A stretch of 64,000 nt of DNA from JBMNOZ01 sp050943335 (GCA_050943335.1 JBMNOZ010000008.1:1-64000), one strand, 5' to 3'; positions 6,011-15,016 are shown, numbered from the stretch's first letter. Notes: generated by a model not told the origin, from the letters alone. A program made the numbers and translations.

Positions 6011-7504
6011 TTAATCCTTCCAATCAAAAGATTTCTCTACTGCTCTTTTCCATCCTTTATATAATCTTTCTTTCCTCGCTGTTTCCATTTGAGGTTTAAA
6101 AACATTGTCTATTTGCCAATTTGCTAAGACATCATTTTTATCTTTCCAAAATCCTACTGCAAGTCCTGCTAAATAAGCTGCTCCTAAGGCAGTTGTTTCT
6201 GTAATCATTGGTCTTTCTACTATAGTTGATAAAATATCCGCTTGAAATTGCATAAGAAAGTTGTTTTTTGCAGCACCCCCATCAACCTTAAGGGATTGAA
6301 GTTTAATATTGGCATCCTCTTCCATGGCCTCTAAGACATCCCTCGTTTGATAGGCAATAGATTCTAGAGTCGCTCTGATAATATGTTCTGATTTTGTACC
6401 TCTTGTAAGACCTAGAATTGCTCCCCGGGCCTTCATGTTCCAATGGGGTGCTCCCAGGCCTACGAAGGCTGGAACTACGTATACTCCATTTGTATCCTTT
6501 ACTTTTTTAGCCAGGTATTCGGATTCTTCTGCTGTTCTAATTAGCTTTAACTCATCCCTTAGCCATTGAATAGCAGCCCCTGCGACAAAGATACTTCCTT
6601 CCAGGGCAAACTCTATTTCTCCATTTATTCCCCAGGCAATTGTAGTCAGTAAGCCATTTTTAGATGAGACTGGTTTATTTCCTGTATTCATTAACATGAA
6701 ACACCCTGTTCCATAGGTATTCTTAACCATCCCCGGCTCAAAACAATTTTGCCCGAACAATGCCGCCTGCTGATCCCCAGCAATTCCTGCTATGGGAATC
6801 TTTATTCTCCCGAAGGCGTTTTCATCTGTATACCCATAAATCTCCGCCGAGGATTTTACCTGGGGCAAAATGGATTTCGGTATATTTAAAGCCCTTAATA
6901 AATTGTCATCCCATTTTAATTCCTTTATGTTATACAGCATAGTCCTAGAAGCATTGGAATAATCGGTTACATGGACTTTTCCTCTCGTTAAATTCCAGAC
7001 CAGCCAAGTATCGACTGTGCCAAATAGCACATTCCCTTCTTCCGCTGCTTTTCTGGCTCCTTCAATATTATCTAGGATCCACTTGATTTTGGTTGCGGAA
7101 AAATAAGCGTCAAGGATTAAACCAGTATTCTCTTTTATATATTCTTCTAAGCCCATTTGCTTTAACTCATTGCAAATATCCGTTGTTCTTCTACACTGCC
7201 ACACTATGGCATTGTAGATGGGCTTGCCAGTATTTTTATCCCACATTATAGTTGTTTCCCTTTGGTTAGTAATACCTATGGCAGCTATTTCGGTGCTCTT
7301 AATACCTGCATACTCTATTGCCTCTCTTGCGACCAAAGCTTGGGTAGCCCATATTTCCACAGGGTCATGTTCTACATATCCGGGCTTTGGATAGATTTGT
7401 TTAAACTCTTTTTGGGCTTTACCTATTATGCTACCTGACTTATCAAATACTATAGCCCTGGAACTAGTTGTTCCTTGATCAAATGCTAAAATATATTTTT
7501 TCAA
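6011..7504 (-). CDS. glpK: Glycerol kinase
   Basis: 497 residues when begun at TTG 7504, which has GGGGTG 6 bases upstream and gives the canonical KKYILAFDQGTTSSRA opening; longer starts add a non-conserved extension. FGGY carbohydrate kinase fold: phosphate loop DQGTTSSRA, substrate region NQRETTIMWD, adenosine part VDGGAAKNNFLMQ, and TALGAAYLAGLAVGFW near the C-terminus. It phosphorylates glycerol to sn-glycerol 3-phosphate with ATP in the cytoplasm. No glpF or glpD adjoins it, so it appears monocistronic. Length and motifs are complete and I see no defects. Confidence 0.95.
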   Translation of the reverse strand: MKKYILAFDQGTTSSRAIVFDKSGSIIGKAQKEFKQIYPKPGYVEHDPVEIWATQALVAREAIEYAGIKSTEIAAIGITNQRETTIMWDKNTGKPIYNAIVWQCRRTTDICNELKQMGLEEYIKENTGLILDAYFSATKIKWILDNIEGARKAAEEGNVLFGTVDTWLVWNLTRGKVHVTDYSNASRTMLYNIKELKWDDNLLRALNIPKSILPQVKSSAEIYGYTDENAFGRIKIPIAGIAGDQQAALFGQNCFEPGMVKNTYGTGCFMLMNTGNKPVSSKNGLLTTIAWGINGEIEFALEGSIFVAGAAIQWLRDELKLIRTAEESEYLAKKVKDTNGVYVVPAFVGLGAPHWNMKARGAILGLTRGTKSEHIIRATLESIAYQTRDVLEAMEEDANIKLQSLKVDGGAAKNNFLMQFQADILSTIVERPMITETTALGAAYLAGLAVGFWKDKNDVLANWQIDNVFKPQMETARKERLYKGWKRAVEKSFDWKD

Positions 7505-7592
7505 TATATTCACCCCGTTTTTCTTCAGCCGCTTTTTTAAATAGGGCATCTAAGATTTTACTTTATTAAAAATTTAAAATATGCTGGGTAAC

Positions 7593-7619
7593 TGTAACTA
7601 AACTAGAATCAAATTCGTT
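7593..7619 (+). promoter_or_regulatory. ECF-sigma-type promoter, copy C
   Basis: TGTAAC (7593-7598), 17 bases, CGTT (7616-7619), then AATAATTATAGAAGG. It is more diverged than copies A and B but keeps the exact spacing and the downstream block. It reads toward the small membrane protein gene at 7674. Confidence 0.5.
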
Positions 7620-7673
7620 AATAATTATAGAAGGAAGCGCCTAAGTGGTTGACAGCTCATAGGGGGAAGTTAA

Positions 7674-7832
7674 GTGGCAGAGTTTATACAGTTTTTACCG
7701 GTAATATTAATTATCCTTTTGTTCTATGGAGCATATATTTTGCTTTCTTATCAAGAGAAAAAAAGAAAGCAGGGTTTAAACTATAAGGATAGCGACTATG
7801 AAAATCAACATTCTAGAGCTAACGAAGAATGA
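7674..7832 (+). CDS. Small single-pass membrane protein (52 aa)
   Basis: GTG start at 7674 with AGGGGGA at 7661-7667 (6 bases away); stop TGA 7830-7832. Residues 4-25 form one hydrophobic helix (FIQFLPVILIILLFYGAYIL). A basic segment (QEKKRKQG) and a polar, acidic tail ending ANEE follow. The positive-inside rule suggests N-out/C-in topology. It is preceded by an ECF-type promoter element shared with the sigma operon, fic and another tiny membrane protein at 43330. No family is recognised. It could be a stress peptide or a regulatory membrane peptide. Confidence 0.65.
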   Translation: MAEFIQFLPVILIILLFYGAYILLSYQEKKRKQGLNYKDSDYENQHSRANEE

Positions 7833-7920
7833 AATTACTCAGCAATATTAGTATATAATAAAAGACGGTTAATAAGAGCTGTCTTTATTCAATTCTTTCA
7901 AGAAAATGGATTCAAACAAA

Positions 7921-7949
7921 AAAACCGCTTTGGCGGTTTTCTTTTTTTT
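7921..7949 (+). terminator. Intrinsic terminator
   Basis: AAAACCGC-TTTG-GCGGTTTT is followed by C and eight Ts. It ends the small membrane protein transcript ahead of sfsA. Confidence 0.9.
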
Positions 7950-7988
7950 GAAATCTTTTCCTTGTAGGAATATGATACAATCAAATTT

Positions 7989-8669
7989 ATGAAATACGAA
8001 AATATTGTCCAAGGTATCTTTTTAAACCGTCCCAACCGCTTTATTGCTGAAGTCATTATTGGGGATAAAATTGAAAAGGCTCATATAAAAAACACAGGGA
8101 GATGTAAGGAATTGTTCCTGGAAGGAGCCAGGGTTATTATGCAACGGGCCTCAAACCCTAAGCGGACTACAAAATATGATTTGATTGCCGTTTGGAAGGG
8201 AAAGCGGCTTATTAATGTGGATAGCCAAGCCCCTAATAAAGTATTTTTAGAGTATTTACAGTCCGGAAAGTATATCGAAAATATTACTCTCCTTAAACCA
8301 GAAGCAAAATTCGGAACTTCGCGGTTTGATTTTTATATCGAGGCGGGAAGGCGCAAAATATTTTTAGAAATTAAAGGAGTAACTCTTGAAGAGAATGGGG
8401 TGGTTCTCTTTCCAGATGCCCCTACAGAGCGGGGGGTTAAACATCTTCAAGAGTTAATTGGCAGCTTGAAACAAGGGTATGAAGCTCAGGTAATCTTTGT
8501 GGCGCAGATGGAAGAGGCTAGGTATTTCGCTCCGAACAACAAAACCCATCCGGAATTTGGAACAACCCTTGTAGCAGCTGAAAAGGCGGGAGTTAAAGTA
8601 GTAGCCTTTGACTGTCTGGTAACAGCGGAAAGCATAATAATCGACAAAAAAATACCCTGCCGGCTATAA
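7989..8669 (+). CDS. sfsA: SfsA family DNA/RNA nuclease-like protein
   Basis: 226 residues, the normal length. Conserved features include RPNRFIAEV near the N-terminus, HIKNTGRCKELF, the metal-site region SRFDFYI with FLEIKGVTLE, and FPDAPTERGVKHLQEL. SfsA proteins have an OB-like N-terminal domain and a restriction-endonuclease-like C-terminal domain with nuclease activity reported in E. coli; the original name refers to maltose metabolism. The ATG at 7989 has only a distant AGGA, so initiation may be weak. The gene stands alone after a strong terminator. Confidence 0.92.
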   Translation: MKYENIVQGIFLNRPNRFIAEVIIGDKIEKAHIKNTGRCKELFLEGARVIMQRASNPKRTTKYDLIAVWKGKRLINVDSQAPNKVFLEYLQSGKYIENITLLKPEAKFGTSRFDFYIEAGRRKIFLEIKGVTLEENGVVLFPDAPTERGVKHLQELIGSLKQGYEAQVIFVAQMEEARYFAPNNKTHPEFGTTLVAAEKAGVKVVAFDCLVTAESIIIDKKIPCRL

Positions 8670-8813
8670 AGGTGGCTGGAGTTAAGGGGTCAAACAGGCA
8701 CTTACTTCTATTTAGAAATTTATATCGACTTCTTTGGTCAAAATTAGTTGACAAATACAAATTTTCCACTAACATTTAAATTAAGTACAAAGGTGCAACA
8801 GAGAGGATGCTTT

Positions 8814-9476
8814 ATGGAAAACAACAGCGAAGTCAGGATTCTTCAACTAGCAATCCTGTCCCAGGCTTTAAGAATAAATTCCGAGGCTCCTGTTTCTTCT
8901 GGTACATATGGCGGTTCCGATTCCTTTCAAGTACTTTTAGAAACTTTACTAAAGAGCATGCAGGAAGGAAAAGATAGGACCTTTGTTTCCGAAGAAGAAA
9001 GAGGAACATTATCGTCATCCCAATTAAGCATTCTTCAACAGAGTTTTGCTCAAACAGTTAATAATGGAGTTAAAACGAAACAGGATATTATCCAGGAGGC
9101 TGTAGAAAAGGCTTCTAATAAATATGGGGTGGAGAAAGACTTCATTCTAGCGGTAATCCGACAGGAATCCTCTTTTAACCCCCTGGCAGTTTCCTCTGCC
9201 GGAGCCATGGGTTTGATGCAGTTAATGCCGGGAACTGCTGCTAGCTTGGGTGTTAAGCCCTTTGATATTCACCAAAATATCGATGGAGGAACCCGCTATT
9301 TACGTCAAATGCTTGATCGATATAATGGATCCAAGGAGATGGCTCTGGCGGCCTACAATGCCGGTCCCGGAACAATGCAAGCTAGAAAGGTGCACAGTCC
9401 AAAAGATATTTATAAACTGCCTTCCGAGACGCGTAGTTACGTCCAAAAAGTCATGAGTTATTACCGCAATGCTTAA
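8814..9476 (+). CDS. Soluble lytic transglycosylase (SLT domain)
   Basis: 220 residues from ATG 8814 (GAGAGG 7 bases upstream); an upstream ATG at 8748 lacks a site. The first ~100 residues are polar. The catalytic domain follows: VIRQESSFNP carries the catalytic Glu, then GAMGLMQLMPGTA, the GGTRYLRQML helix and ALAAYNAGPG. It cleaves the MurNAc-GlcNAc bond of peptidoglycan to give 1,6-anhydro ends. No classical signal peptide is seen, so export may be non-classical or tied to an assembly system, as for the YjbJ-type enzymes of Bacillus. TTGACA-like sequence at 8748-8753 may be part of its promoter. Confidence 0.9.
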   Translation: MENNSEVRILQLAILSQALRINSEAPVSSGTYGGSDSFQVLLETLLKSMQEGKDRTFVSEEERGTLSSSQLSILQQSFAQTVNNGVKTKQDIIQEAVEKASNKYGVEKDFILAVIRQESSFNPLAVSSAGAMGLMQLMPGTAASLGVKPFDIHQNIDGGTRYLRQMLDRYNGSKEMALAAYNAGPGTMQARKVHSPKDIYKLPSETRSYVQKVMSYYRNA

Positions 9477-9501
9477 GATTAAAGAAGAGCTCAATAAACA
9501 T

Positions 9502-9537
9502 GCCGCTTCCCCAATACTGAGGAGGCGGCTTTATTTA
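9502..9537 (+). terminator. Terminator after the lytic transglycosylase gene
   Basis: GCCGCTTCC pairs with GGAGGCGGC (one wobble) and is followed by TTTATTTA. Confidence 0.7.
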
Positions 9538-9746
9538 TGTCTAAAGTTCCCGCGGCTAAACGAATTAGAAGGTGAAGCGGAACTTAGCCTACTGTCTTTC
9601 TTTTACAGGGTTTTTTTTTGTTTTAAGGGTATTCTTAGCAAATAATAGGTTCAGGAGTCTGAGATAATTAAGTTTACAGGTTTAGAATTAATAAAGAGAG
9701 AGAGAATAAGCTCAGAAAAACAATATAAAAACAGGAGGTTTCGGTG

Positions 9747-11684
9747 ATGAAATACCCAAAACTTTTTGAACCGGCGGCCCTTGGTTTATTAAATTTGCGA
9801 AATCGAATAGTACTATCTCCTATGCATACCAACTTTACGGTTGGCGAAAAATATACGGATAGGTATATTGAATACTATAAAGAAAGAGCCAAAGGCGGGG
9901 TCGGCCTAATTATTACCGCTCATGTGATGGCGGAAGTAGATGTGGATCCTTATCCCACAACTTTTGGCTATCCTACTTTGGATTCGGCCAGAGAGATAAA
10001 ATATTTTAGCGAACTCACCGAAGGGGTTCATAAATATGGAGCGAAGATTGCCATTGAACTTTCCCCCGGGACAGGTAGACTTGCTGATGAGCTTGTCCCA
10101 GGGAAACCACCGGTAGGACCTTCGGAAATTTCACTGCTGATGATGCCCGATGTAAAAACTAGAGAACTTGCCAGAGAGGAAATTAAACAATTGGTAAAAG
10201 CCTATGGAAAGGCGGCGGGATTTGCTAGAAAGGCGGGTTTTGACGCTCTTTATGTTCACTTCCTGGCGTATTTGGGGGATCAGTTCCTCACTTCCTGTTG
10301 GAATCAGAGGCAGGATGAATATGGCGGCAGTTTAGAAAACCGTATGAGATTTCTGGTGGAATGCATTGAAAGCGCTCGTGCTGAGGCGGGAGCAGATTTC
10401 CCCCTCATTGTCGGCTTAGCCTTAGATCACGGTTTCCCTGAGGGTAGGCAATTGGCAGAAACCATAGAAATAGTCAAAAAGCTGGAACCGCTAAACATTG
10501 ACGCTCTGCACCTCAGGCGTGGTAGCTATGATGCTATGAATCTACTCATACCTACATCTTACATGCAAGATGGTATTTCGGTGGATTATGCTTCTGAAGT
10601 GAAAAAGGCTGTGAATATTCCCGTTATAGTCGACGGCAACCTGACCGATGTAGAATACTGTGAAAAACTTTTAAAAGAAGGAAAAACAGATTTCATCGGT
10701 ATGGGTCGACCTTTTATCACTGATCCCTATTGGCCTCGAAAGGCTAGGGCGGGGAAAGAAAAGGACATTCTTCCTTGTATCCGTTGCATGCAGTGTATAA
10801 ATCGGGTATTTTTTGCCCAGTATTCGGCTTGTAGTGTAAACCCCCAATATGGTCGGGAATATGAGGGAGACCTCGCTAAGGCTTCTAACCCAAAGAAAGT
10901 GCTGGTAGTCGGAGGCGGACCAGCGGGAATGACTGTGGCTAAATATGCGGCAGAAAAAGGACATGCTGTGACCTTAGTAGAAAAAGGAACAAAACTTGGA
11001 GGTCATCTCTTAGAAGCAGCGGTTCCTGCTTATAAAAAAGGAACCAGAGGATATTTGGAGTGGCTGGAGAGGCAAATGGAAAAGCTAAATATCCAAGTAA
11101 AATTGGGTACAGAAGCGACAGAAGAATATGTGTTACATTTTAAACCCGATGCCGTAGTAGTCTGTACTGGCTCTGTCCCTCTGGTGCCATCGGTTCCGGG
11201 GATTGACGGACCTAACGTTAAAATAGCTACAGAGCTTTTTGCAAATTTCACCGAAGATGTGGGAGATAATGTAGTAGTGGTGGGGGCAGGGCTTGTAGGT
11301 TGTGAGATGGCGCTATATTTAAAAGAAAAGGGAAGAAAGCAGGTCACTTTAATTGATATGCTCCCAGAGATTGCCCATGATGTCCTTTACATGGCACGGT
11401 TCTCACTCTTAGACGAGCTAGAGCAAAAGGGAGTGGCAGGCAGACCGGGTTTGAAATTAAAAGAAGTAACTTCCCAGGGGGTTGTTGTGGAAGATTCGCA
11501 AGGAAAGACAGAAAACCTTGAAGCGGAGACAGTAATTCTGGCCACCGGCTTAAAAGCCAATAACCTACTTTATGAGCAATTGCTAGATCAGGTTAACGAG
11601 GTTTATAAAATAGGGGATTGCGTAAGTCCTCGAAAATTTATTGATGCTGTTCAGGAAGCATACGCTATTGCAAAAATGTTATAA
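9747..11684 (+). CDS. Old-yellow-enzyme family NAD(P)H:flavin oxidoreductase (2,4-dienoyl-CoA reductase/enoate reductase type)
   Basis: 645 residues from ATG 9747 (AGGAGG at 9733-9738; GTG 9744 is an alternative). Residues 1-330 form the FMN TIM barrel (LRNRIVLSPM, DEYGGSLENR). A cysteine cluster near residue 345 (CIRCMQC...C) should bind a 4Fe-4S cluster. Residues ~380-645 form a two-dinucleotide flavoprotein domain with GGGPAGMTVAKYA (FAD) and VVGAGLVGCEMALYL (NAD). Such enzymes reduce activated C=C bonds. The usual catalytic HxxHGYL is here VHFLAYLGDQF, so the second histidine is missing, and the cysteine spacing is C-x2-C-x2-C instead of C-x2-C-x3-C. Substrate unknown. Monocistronic, with its own terminator. 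Confidence 0.88.
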   Translation: MKYPKLFEPAALGLLNLRNRIVLSPMHTNFTVGEKYTDRYIEYYKERAKGGVGLIITAHVMAEVDVDPYPTTFGYPTLDSAREIKYFSELTEGVHKYGAKIAIELSPGTGRLADELVPGKPPVGPSEISLLMMPDVKTRELAREEIKQLVKAYGKAAGFARKAGFDALYVHFLAYLGDQFLTSCWNQRQDEYGGSLENRMRFLVECIESARAEAGADFPLIVGLALDHGFPEGRQLAETIEIVKKLEPLNIDALHLRRGSYDAMNLLIPTSYMQDGISVDYASEVKKAVNIPVIVDGNLTDVEYCEKLLKEGKTDFIGMGRPFITDPYWPRKARAGKEKDILPCIRCMQCINRVFFAQYSACSVNPQYGREYEGDLAKASNPKKVLVVGGGPAGMTVAKYAAEKGHAVTLVEKGTKLGGHLLEAAVPAYKKGTRGYLEWLERQMEKLNIQVKLGTEATEEYVLHFKPDAVVVCTGSVPLVPSVPGIDGPNVKIATELFANFTEDVGDNVVVVGAGLVGCEMALYLKEKGRKQVTLIDMLPEIAHDVLYMARFSLLDELEQKGVAGRPGLKLKEVTSQGVVVEDSQGKTENLEAETVILATGLKANNLLYEQLLDQVNEVYKIGDCVSPRKFIDAVQEAYAIAKML

Positions 11685-11696
11685 TGATAAGGAAAC

Positions 11697-11727
11697 AAAA
11701 AAAGGCCGGGCAACCCGGCTTTTTTTG
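11697..11727 (+). terminator. Intrinsic terminator
   Basis: GCCGGG-CAA-CCCGGC, flanked by A and T runs, lies 12 bases after the reductase stop. Confidence 0.9.
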
Positions 11728-11852
11728 TTTGGGGAACCAAAATGGCTTTCCTAGGGAAAACTTGTGCATATTCTTTTTAAAAGACTATTTTCTTGCCGTT
11801 TTTTATAAATATGTATAATATTGAAGCAAGTCAAAAGAGGAGAGGAAAAAAG

Positions 11853-12401
11853 ATGAAAGAAATAGTGAGAATTGCTGGCTTTACCGGAAGCTTAAGACGT
11901 CATTCCTATAATAAAGCGGCTTTAAGAGCCGCTCAGTATTTAGTGCCGGAAAATGCTGTTTTAGAAATTTTAGAGTTGGCCGATATACCTTTTTTAAATG
12001 AAGATGTGGAAGCAAAAGGTTTACCTGCCTCGGTAGCGGAGTTCAAAGAAAGACTGTCCCTTGCAGATGCTATTCTTATTTCGACACCGGAATATAACTT
12101 TTCCATCCCCCCGGTTTTGAAAAATGCTCTTGATTGGGCTTCTAGGGGCGAAGTTTTACCTTTATACGGGAAACCTCTGGCTATAATGAGTGCTTCACCG
12201 TCCTTTTTGGGAGGCTCTAGGGCTCAGTATCATTTGCGCCAAGTTTGTGTTTCCCTAAATTTAATTCCGATTAATAAGCCGGAAGTTTTTATTACTCAAG
12301 CTCATAAGAAATTTGATGAAGAAGGCAATCTTGTTGATGAAAGAACCCAGGAGTCCATCGCCAAGTTGTTGAAAGCCCTGGTTGAGAACGTTAAAAGATA
12401 G
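11853..12401 (+). CDS. NAD(P)H-dependent FMN reductase (flavodoxin-fold)
   Basis: 182 residues from ATG 11853; a GGAGAGG ribosome site lies upstream, and earlier in-frame starts are not conserved-looking. Flavodoxin-like fold: the FMN phosphate loop is GFTGSLRRHSYNKAAL. The family hallmark STPEYNFSIPPVLKNALDWASR follows in the middle, then the PLAIMSASPSFLGGSRAQ region. It reduces FMN or quinones/chromate-like acceptors using NAD(P)H. It has its own weak promoter (TTGCCG-N15-TATAAT, 11793-11819), so it is probably not part of the upstream reductase operon. Confidence 0.9.
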   Translation: MKEIVRIAGFTGSLRRHSYNKAALRAAQYLVPENAVLEILELADIPFLNEDVEAKGLPASVAEFKERLSLADAILISTPEYNFSIPPVLKNALDWASRGEVLPLYGKPLAIMSASPSFLGGSRAQYHLRQVCVSLNLIPINKPEVFITQAHKKFDEEGNLVDERTQESIAKLLKALVENVKR

Positions 12402-12454
12402 TGGAGAATAGTTGCATGAAAATGTTGAGAAAGAAACTAAATTGTGGAAAAACA

Positions 12455-12483
12455 TTGACTTTAAGATGTATTTTGTGTATAGA
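12455..12483 (+). promoter_or_regulatory. SigA-type promoter for the chemoreceptor gene
   Basis: TTGACT (12455-12460), 17 bases, TATAGA (12478-12483), about 40 bases before the start codon. Confidence 0.6.
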
Positions 12484-12520
12484 TTTGTTATAAAGAAATA
12501 ATTATTTAAATAAAGGGGCG

Positions 12521-14002
12521 ATGAGATTAATGCTTGGAAAACATGGTAAACCAAAATGTGAGGAAGCGTTTCTCATAACCAAGTATGTCGAGAATCGAGC
12601 TAAGGGTATTGATTCTCCTGCTCCGGAAATCCAATACCCAATCCATAAAACTATATTAAATAATTTTGAAAAGCTTTTCGGCAACGAAGAGATAATGGCT
12701 AATTCAACTCGTGAACTATTAAACATCAATGTGTCCCTAAGCAATTTCGATGTTGAAATGTCTAGTATTTCTTATCAAATGGCTGATTTTGCCGAAGAAA
12801 TGTCCTCCCTGAGTCAGTCCAACCTGGCGATAGTAGAAGAAATAACCGCCAGTATGTCTCAAGTAAATGATATTATTAAAGTCACTTCTGAAACCTTGAG
12901 CCAATTGTCTAATTCCTCAAAAGAACTAATCCAACAAAACCATCGCAGTCTTACAGAAGTCGAGGAGATTAATCGTTTAAAAGAAGAGGTAATGAACGAT
13001 GCTAATGTGATGAGTAAACAAATAGAACTGCTGGTCGAGATGGCTAATAAAGTAAATGACATTGTAGCCGGGGTGGGAGAAATAGCAGATCAGACAAATC
13101 TATTGGCTTTGAATGCTTCTATAGAGGCGGCCCGGGCTGGGGAGCATGGTAGAGGATTTGCTGTAGTCGCTGAAGAAATTAGGAAATTAGCGGATGGAAC
13201 AAAAGAAAACTTAATAGATATGGTCAATTTTGTGAAAAATATTCAAGAGGCAGCCAGGAACGGTAAGCAAAGTATGGAAAACACTCTTGTTTCCACAGAG
13301 GGAATGAGCAAAAAAATTGATTCCGTAACAAAAACAATCCAGGAAAATGTCGGATTACTGGAAAACGCTGTCGATGATGTCTACGAAATTAATAAATCCA
13401 TGGGCAGTATCAGCATAGCCTCTTCAGAGATCAATAAAGCTATGGAGGCTTCCAGTGCGGATGCGGAAAGATTGAGCAATATGACTGTTACCATTCATGA
13501 GGACGCCGTAAAAGCTGCTGACTATGCCAAACACATTTCTCAAATAGATGATCAGCTTTCTGAAATCGTGAAAGATATGCTCCAAGGGTTAGAAGGTTCG
13601 GTTAATGCTATGAGCAATGAGGAATTTTTGGATCATCTAACTAAAGCCAAAGAAGCCCATAAAAACTGGTTAGAGAGCTTAGAACGAGTTGTCAATGAAA
13701 TGAGAATTTATCCTTTACAAACTAATAGCTCGAAATGCGCTTTTGGTCACTTCTACCATGCTATTCAGGTATCTCATCCCGCAATTAAGGACGACTGGCA
13801 AGAGATAGATAATGTTCATCAAGAGTTTCATGATTTAGGAGAAAAGGCCTTAAATGCTGTTCGCCAAAATGATCGGGCTCAAGCTGAAGAATATTATAAG
13901 ACCGCCAGGGAATTATCGAAACAAATATTTATACTGTTGGATAAAATCATTGCCGAAGTGAATACCCAAACTGAAAAAGGGGTTCATTTATTTAGAAATT
14001 AA
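12521..14002 (+). CDS. Soluble methyl-accepting chemotaxis protein with C-terminal CZB zinc-binding domain
   Basis: 493 residues (start 12521; ATG 12530 is also possible and better spaced from AAAGGGG). No membrane segment. The signalling coiled coil has the conserved hairpin tip IADQTNLLALNASIEAAR around residues 188-206. After residue ~360 comes a CZB (chemoreceptor zinc-binding) domain: HKNWL, CAFGHFYHAI, HPAI and HQEFHDLG provide the His/Cys/His/His zinc ligands. CZB-bearing cytoplasmic receptors sense zinc-linked signals such as oxidants (hypochlorous acid) or metal availability and signal through CheA/CheW. No che genes adjoin it. The N-terminal ~80 residues are unassigned. Confidence 0.93.
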   Translation: MRLMLGKHGKPKCEEAFLITKYVENRAKGIDSPAPEIQYPIHKTILNNFEKLFGNEEIMANSTRELLNINVSLSNFDVEMSSISYQMADFAEEMSSLSQSNLAIVEEITASMSQVNDIIKVTSETLSQLSNSSKELIQQNHRSLTEVEEINRLKEEVMNDANVMSKQIELLVEMANKVNDIVAGVGEIADQTNLLALNASIEAARAGEHGRGFAVVAEEIRKLADGTKENLIDMVNFVKNIQEAARNGKQSMENTLVSTEGMSKKIDSVTKTIQENVGLLENAVDDVYEINKSMGSISIASSEINKAMEASSADAERLSNMTVTIHEDAVKAADYAKHISQIDDQLSEIVKDMLQGLEGSVNAMSNEEFLDHLTKAKEAHKNWLESLERVVNEMRIYPLQTNSSKCAFGHFYHAIQVSHPAIKDDWQEIDNVHQEFHDLGEKALNAVRQNDRAQAEEYYKTARELSKQIFILLDKIIAEVNTQTEKGVHLFRN

Positions 14003-14020
14003 ATTGTATAATGTTCTAAC

Positions 14021-14896
14021 TTAAAACCTGGGCTTGCCTAAGAAAAAAGCGGCAATTAAACCTGGACCGCAATGAGAGCCAATGGTGGGACCTATGTAGC
14101 TTATAAAAGAATCTTGGAAGCCAATCTTTTCTATAAGAGTTTCAGAAAAAGTTTTTACTTCTTCAGCCTTACAATCGGAATGGCAGATGTATACCTTTTG
14201 ATCAGCAGGATCAGTCACTAGTTCCTGAACAATTTCGTAAATACGTTTAAAGGCCTTCTTGCGTCCCCTTACTTTCTCGCGGACTATAAGATGGCCTTCC
14301 TTATCAAGGTTGAGAATTGGATTGATATTCAAAATTGTAGCTACGGTTGCCCCAGTCTTACTTACCCGTCCACTACGGTAGAGATATTGAAGGTCGTCAC
14401 AAGTGTAATAAGTATTTACAAAAATTTTGTGTTCTTCCAGCCATTTCACGCAGGCTTCTGGTGTTTCTCCGGCATCCCTCATTTCAGCAGCCCAAACACA
14501 CAGCATCCCGTAGCCAATAGAAGCCAGGGTGGAGTCTACAACAAAAATCTGAGCCGTAGGATGAGCTTCTAGAAAAAGGTCTTTGGCGATTACAGCATTG
14601 GAAAATGTACCTGAAATACCACTTCCCATAGCAATGTGAACTATAGGAAGCTGAAATTTCTCCCATAATTCGGACCAAAAGTCAACAAACTCATAGGGAG
14701 TCATTTGACTGGTACGAGGCACTGCACCTTCCCTCATCTGATTATAGAAAGCAATGCAGTCCTCAGGGTTCATTTGATCAAGATATTGTTTTTCGCCAAT
14801 GGTGTATTTCATGTGGTAGGCGTAAATGTTCTGGTCCCGGCAAAACGCGCCAGGCAGATCACAGCCCGAATCAGTTGCAACACAGAATTTACTCAT
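14021..14896 (-). CDS. DegV family fatty-acid-binding protein
   Basis: 291 residues. N-terminal VATDSGCDLP is the DegV opening. PRTSQMTPYEF, the phosphate-binding-like MGSGISGTFSNA, VVDSTLASIGYGM and YRSGRVSKTGA (lipid-contact loop) follow in family order. The C-terminus ends in GSHCGPGLIAAFFLG. DegV/FakB proteins bind a fatty acid and present it to the kinase FakA for phosphorylation and entry into phospholipid synthesis. ATG 14896 has GGGAGGG upstream. It is convergent with the chemoreceptor gene, only 18 bases apart with no clear terminator between. A Fur/PerR-like box sits upstream at 15002-15016. Confidence 0.95.
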   Translation of the reverse strand: MSKFCVATDSGCDLPGAFCRDQNIYAYHMKYTIGEKQYLDQMNPEDCIAFYNQMREGAVPRTSQMTPYEFVDFWSELWEKFQLPIVHIAMGSGISGTFSNAVIAKDLFLEAHPTAQIFVVDSTLASIGYGMLCVWAAEMRDAGETPEACVKWLEEHKIFVNTYYTCDDLQYLYRSGRVSKTGATVATILNINPILNLDKEGHLIVREKVRGRKKAFKRIYEIVQELVTDPADQKVYICHSDCKAEEVKTFSETLIEKIGFQDSFISYIGPTIGSHCGPGLIAAFFLGKPRF

Positions 14897-15001
14897 AATA
14901 TAAAACCCTCCCTCTTTAGACAGTTTTCTACGCTGGGATGCGGAGATATGTATTTGCTTGCTTCAAGAATAACCTGCTCTGAGCGACTAGATAACATATG
15001 T

Positions 15002-15016
15002 TTATAATTATTATAT
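15002..15016. promoter_or_regulatory. PerR/Fur-like box between degV and the macrodomain gene
   Basis: TTATAATTATTATAT matches the PerR consensus TTATAATNATTATAA at 13 of 14 defined positions. It lies in an AT-rich divergent region, so a chance match is possible. Confidence 0.35.

Noticed and set aside
7560..7640. Copy C and D elements as insertion-sequence ends
   Set aside because: No target duplications or transposase nearby, and exact -35/-10-like spacing kept while the rest diverges points to promoters instead.
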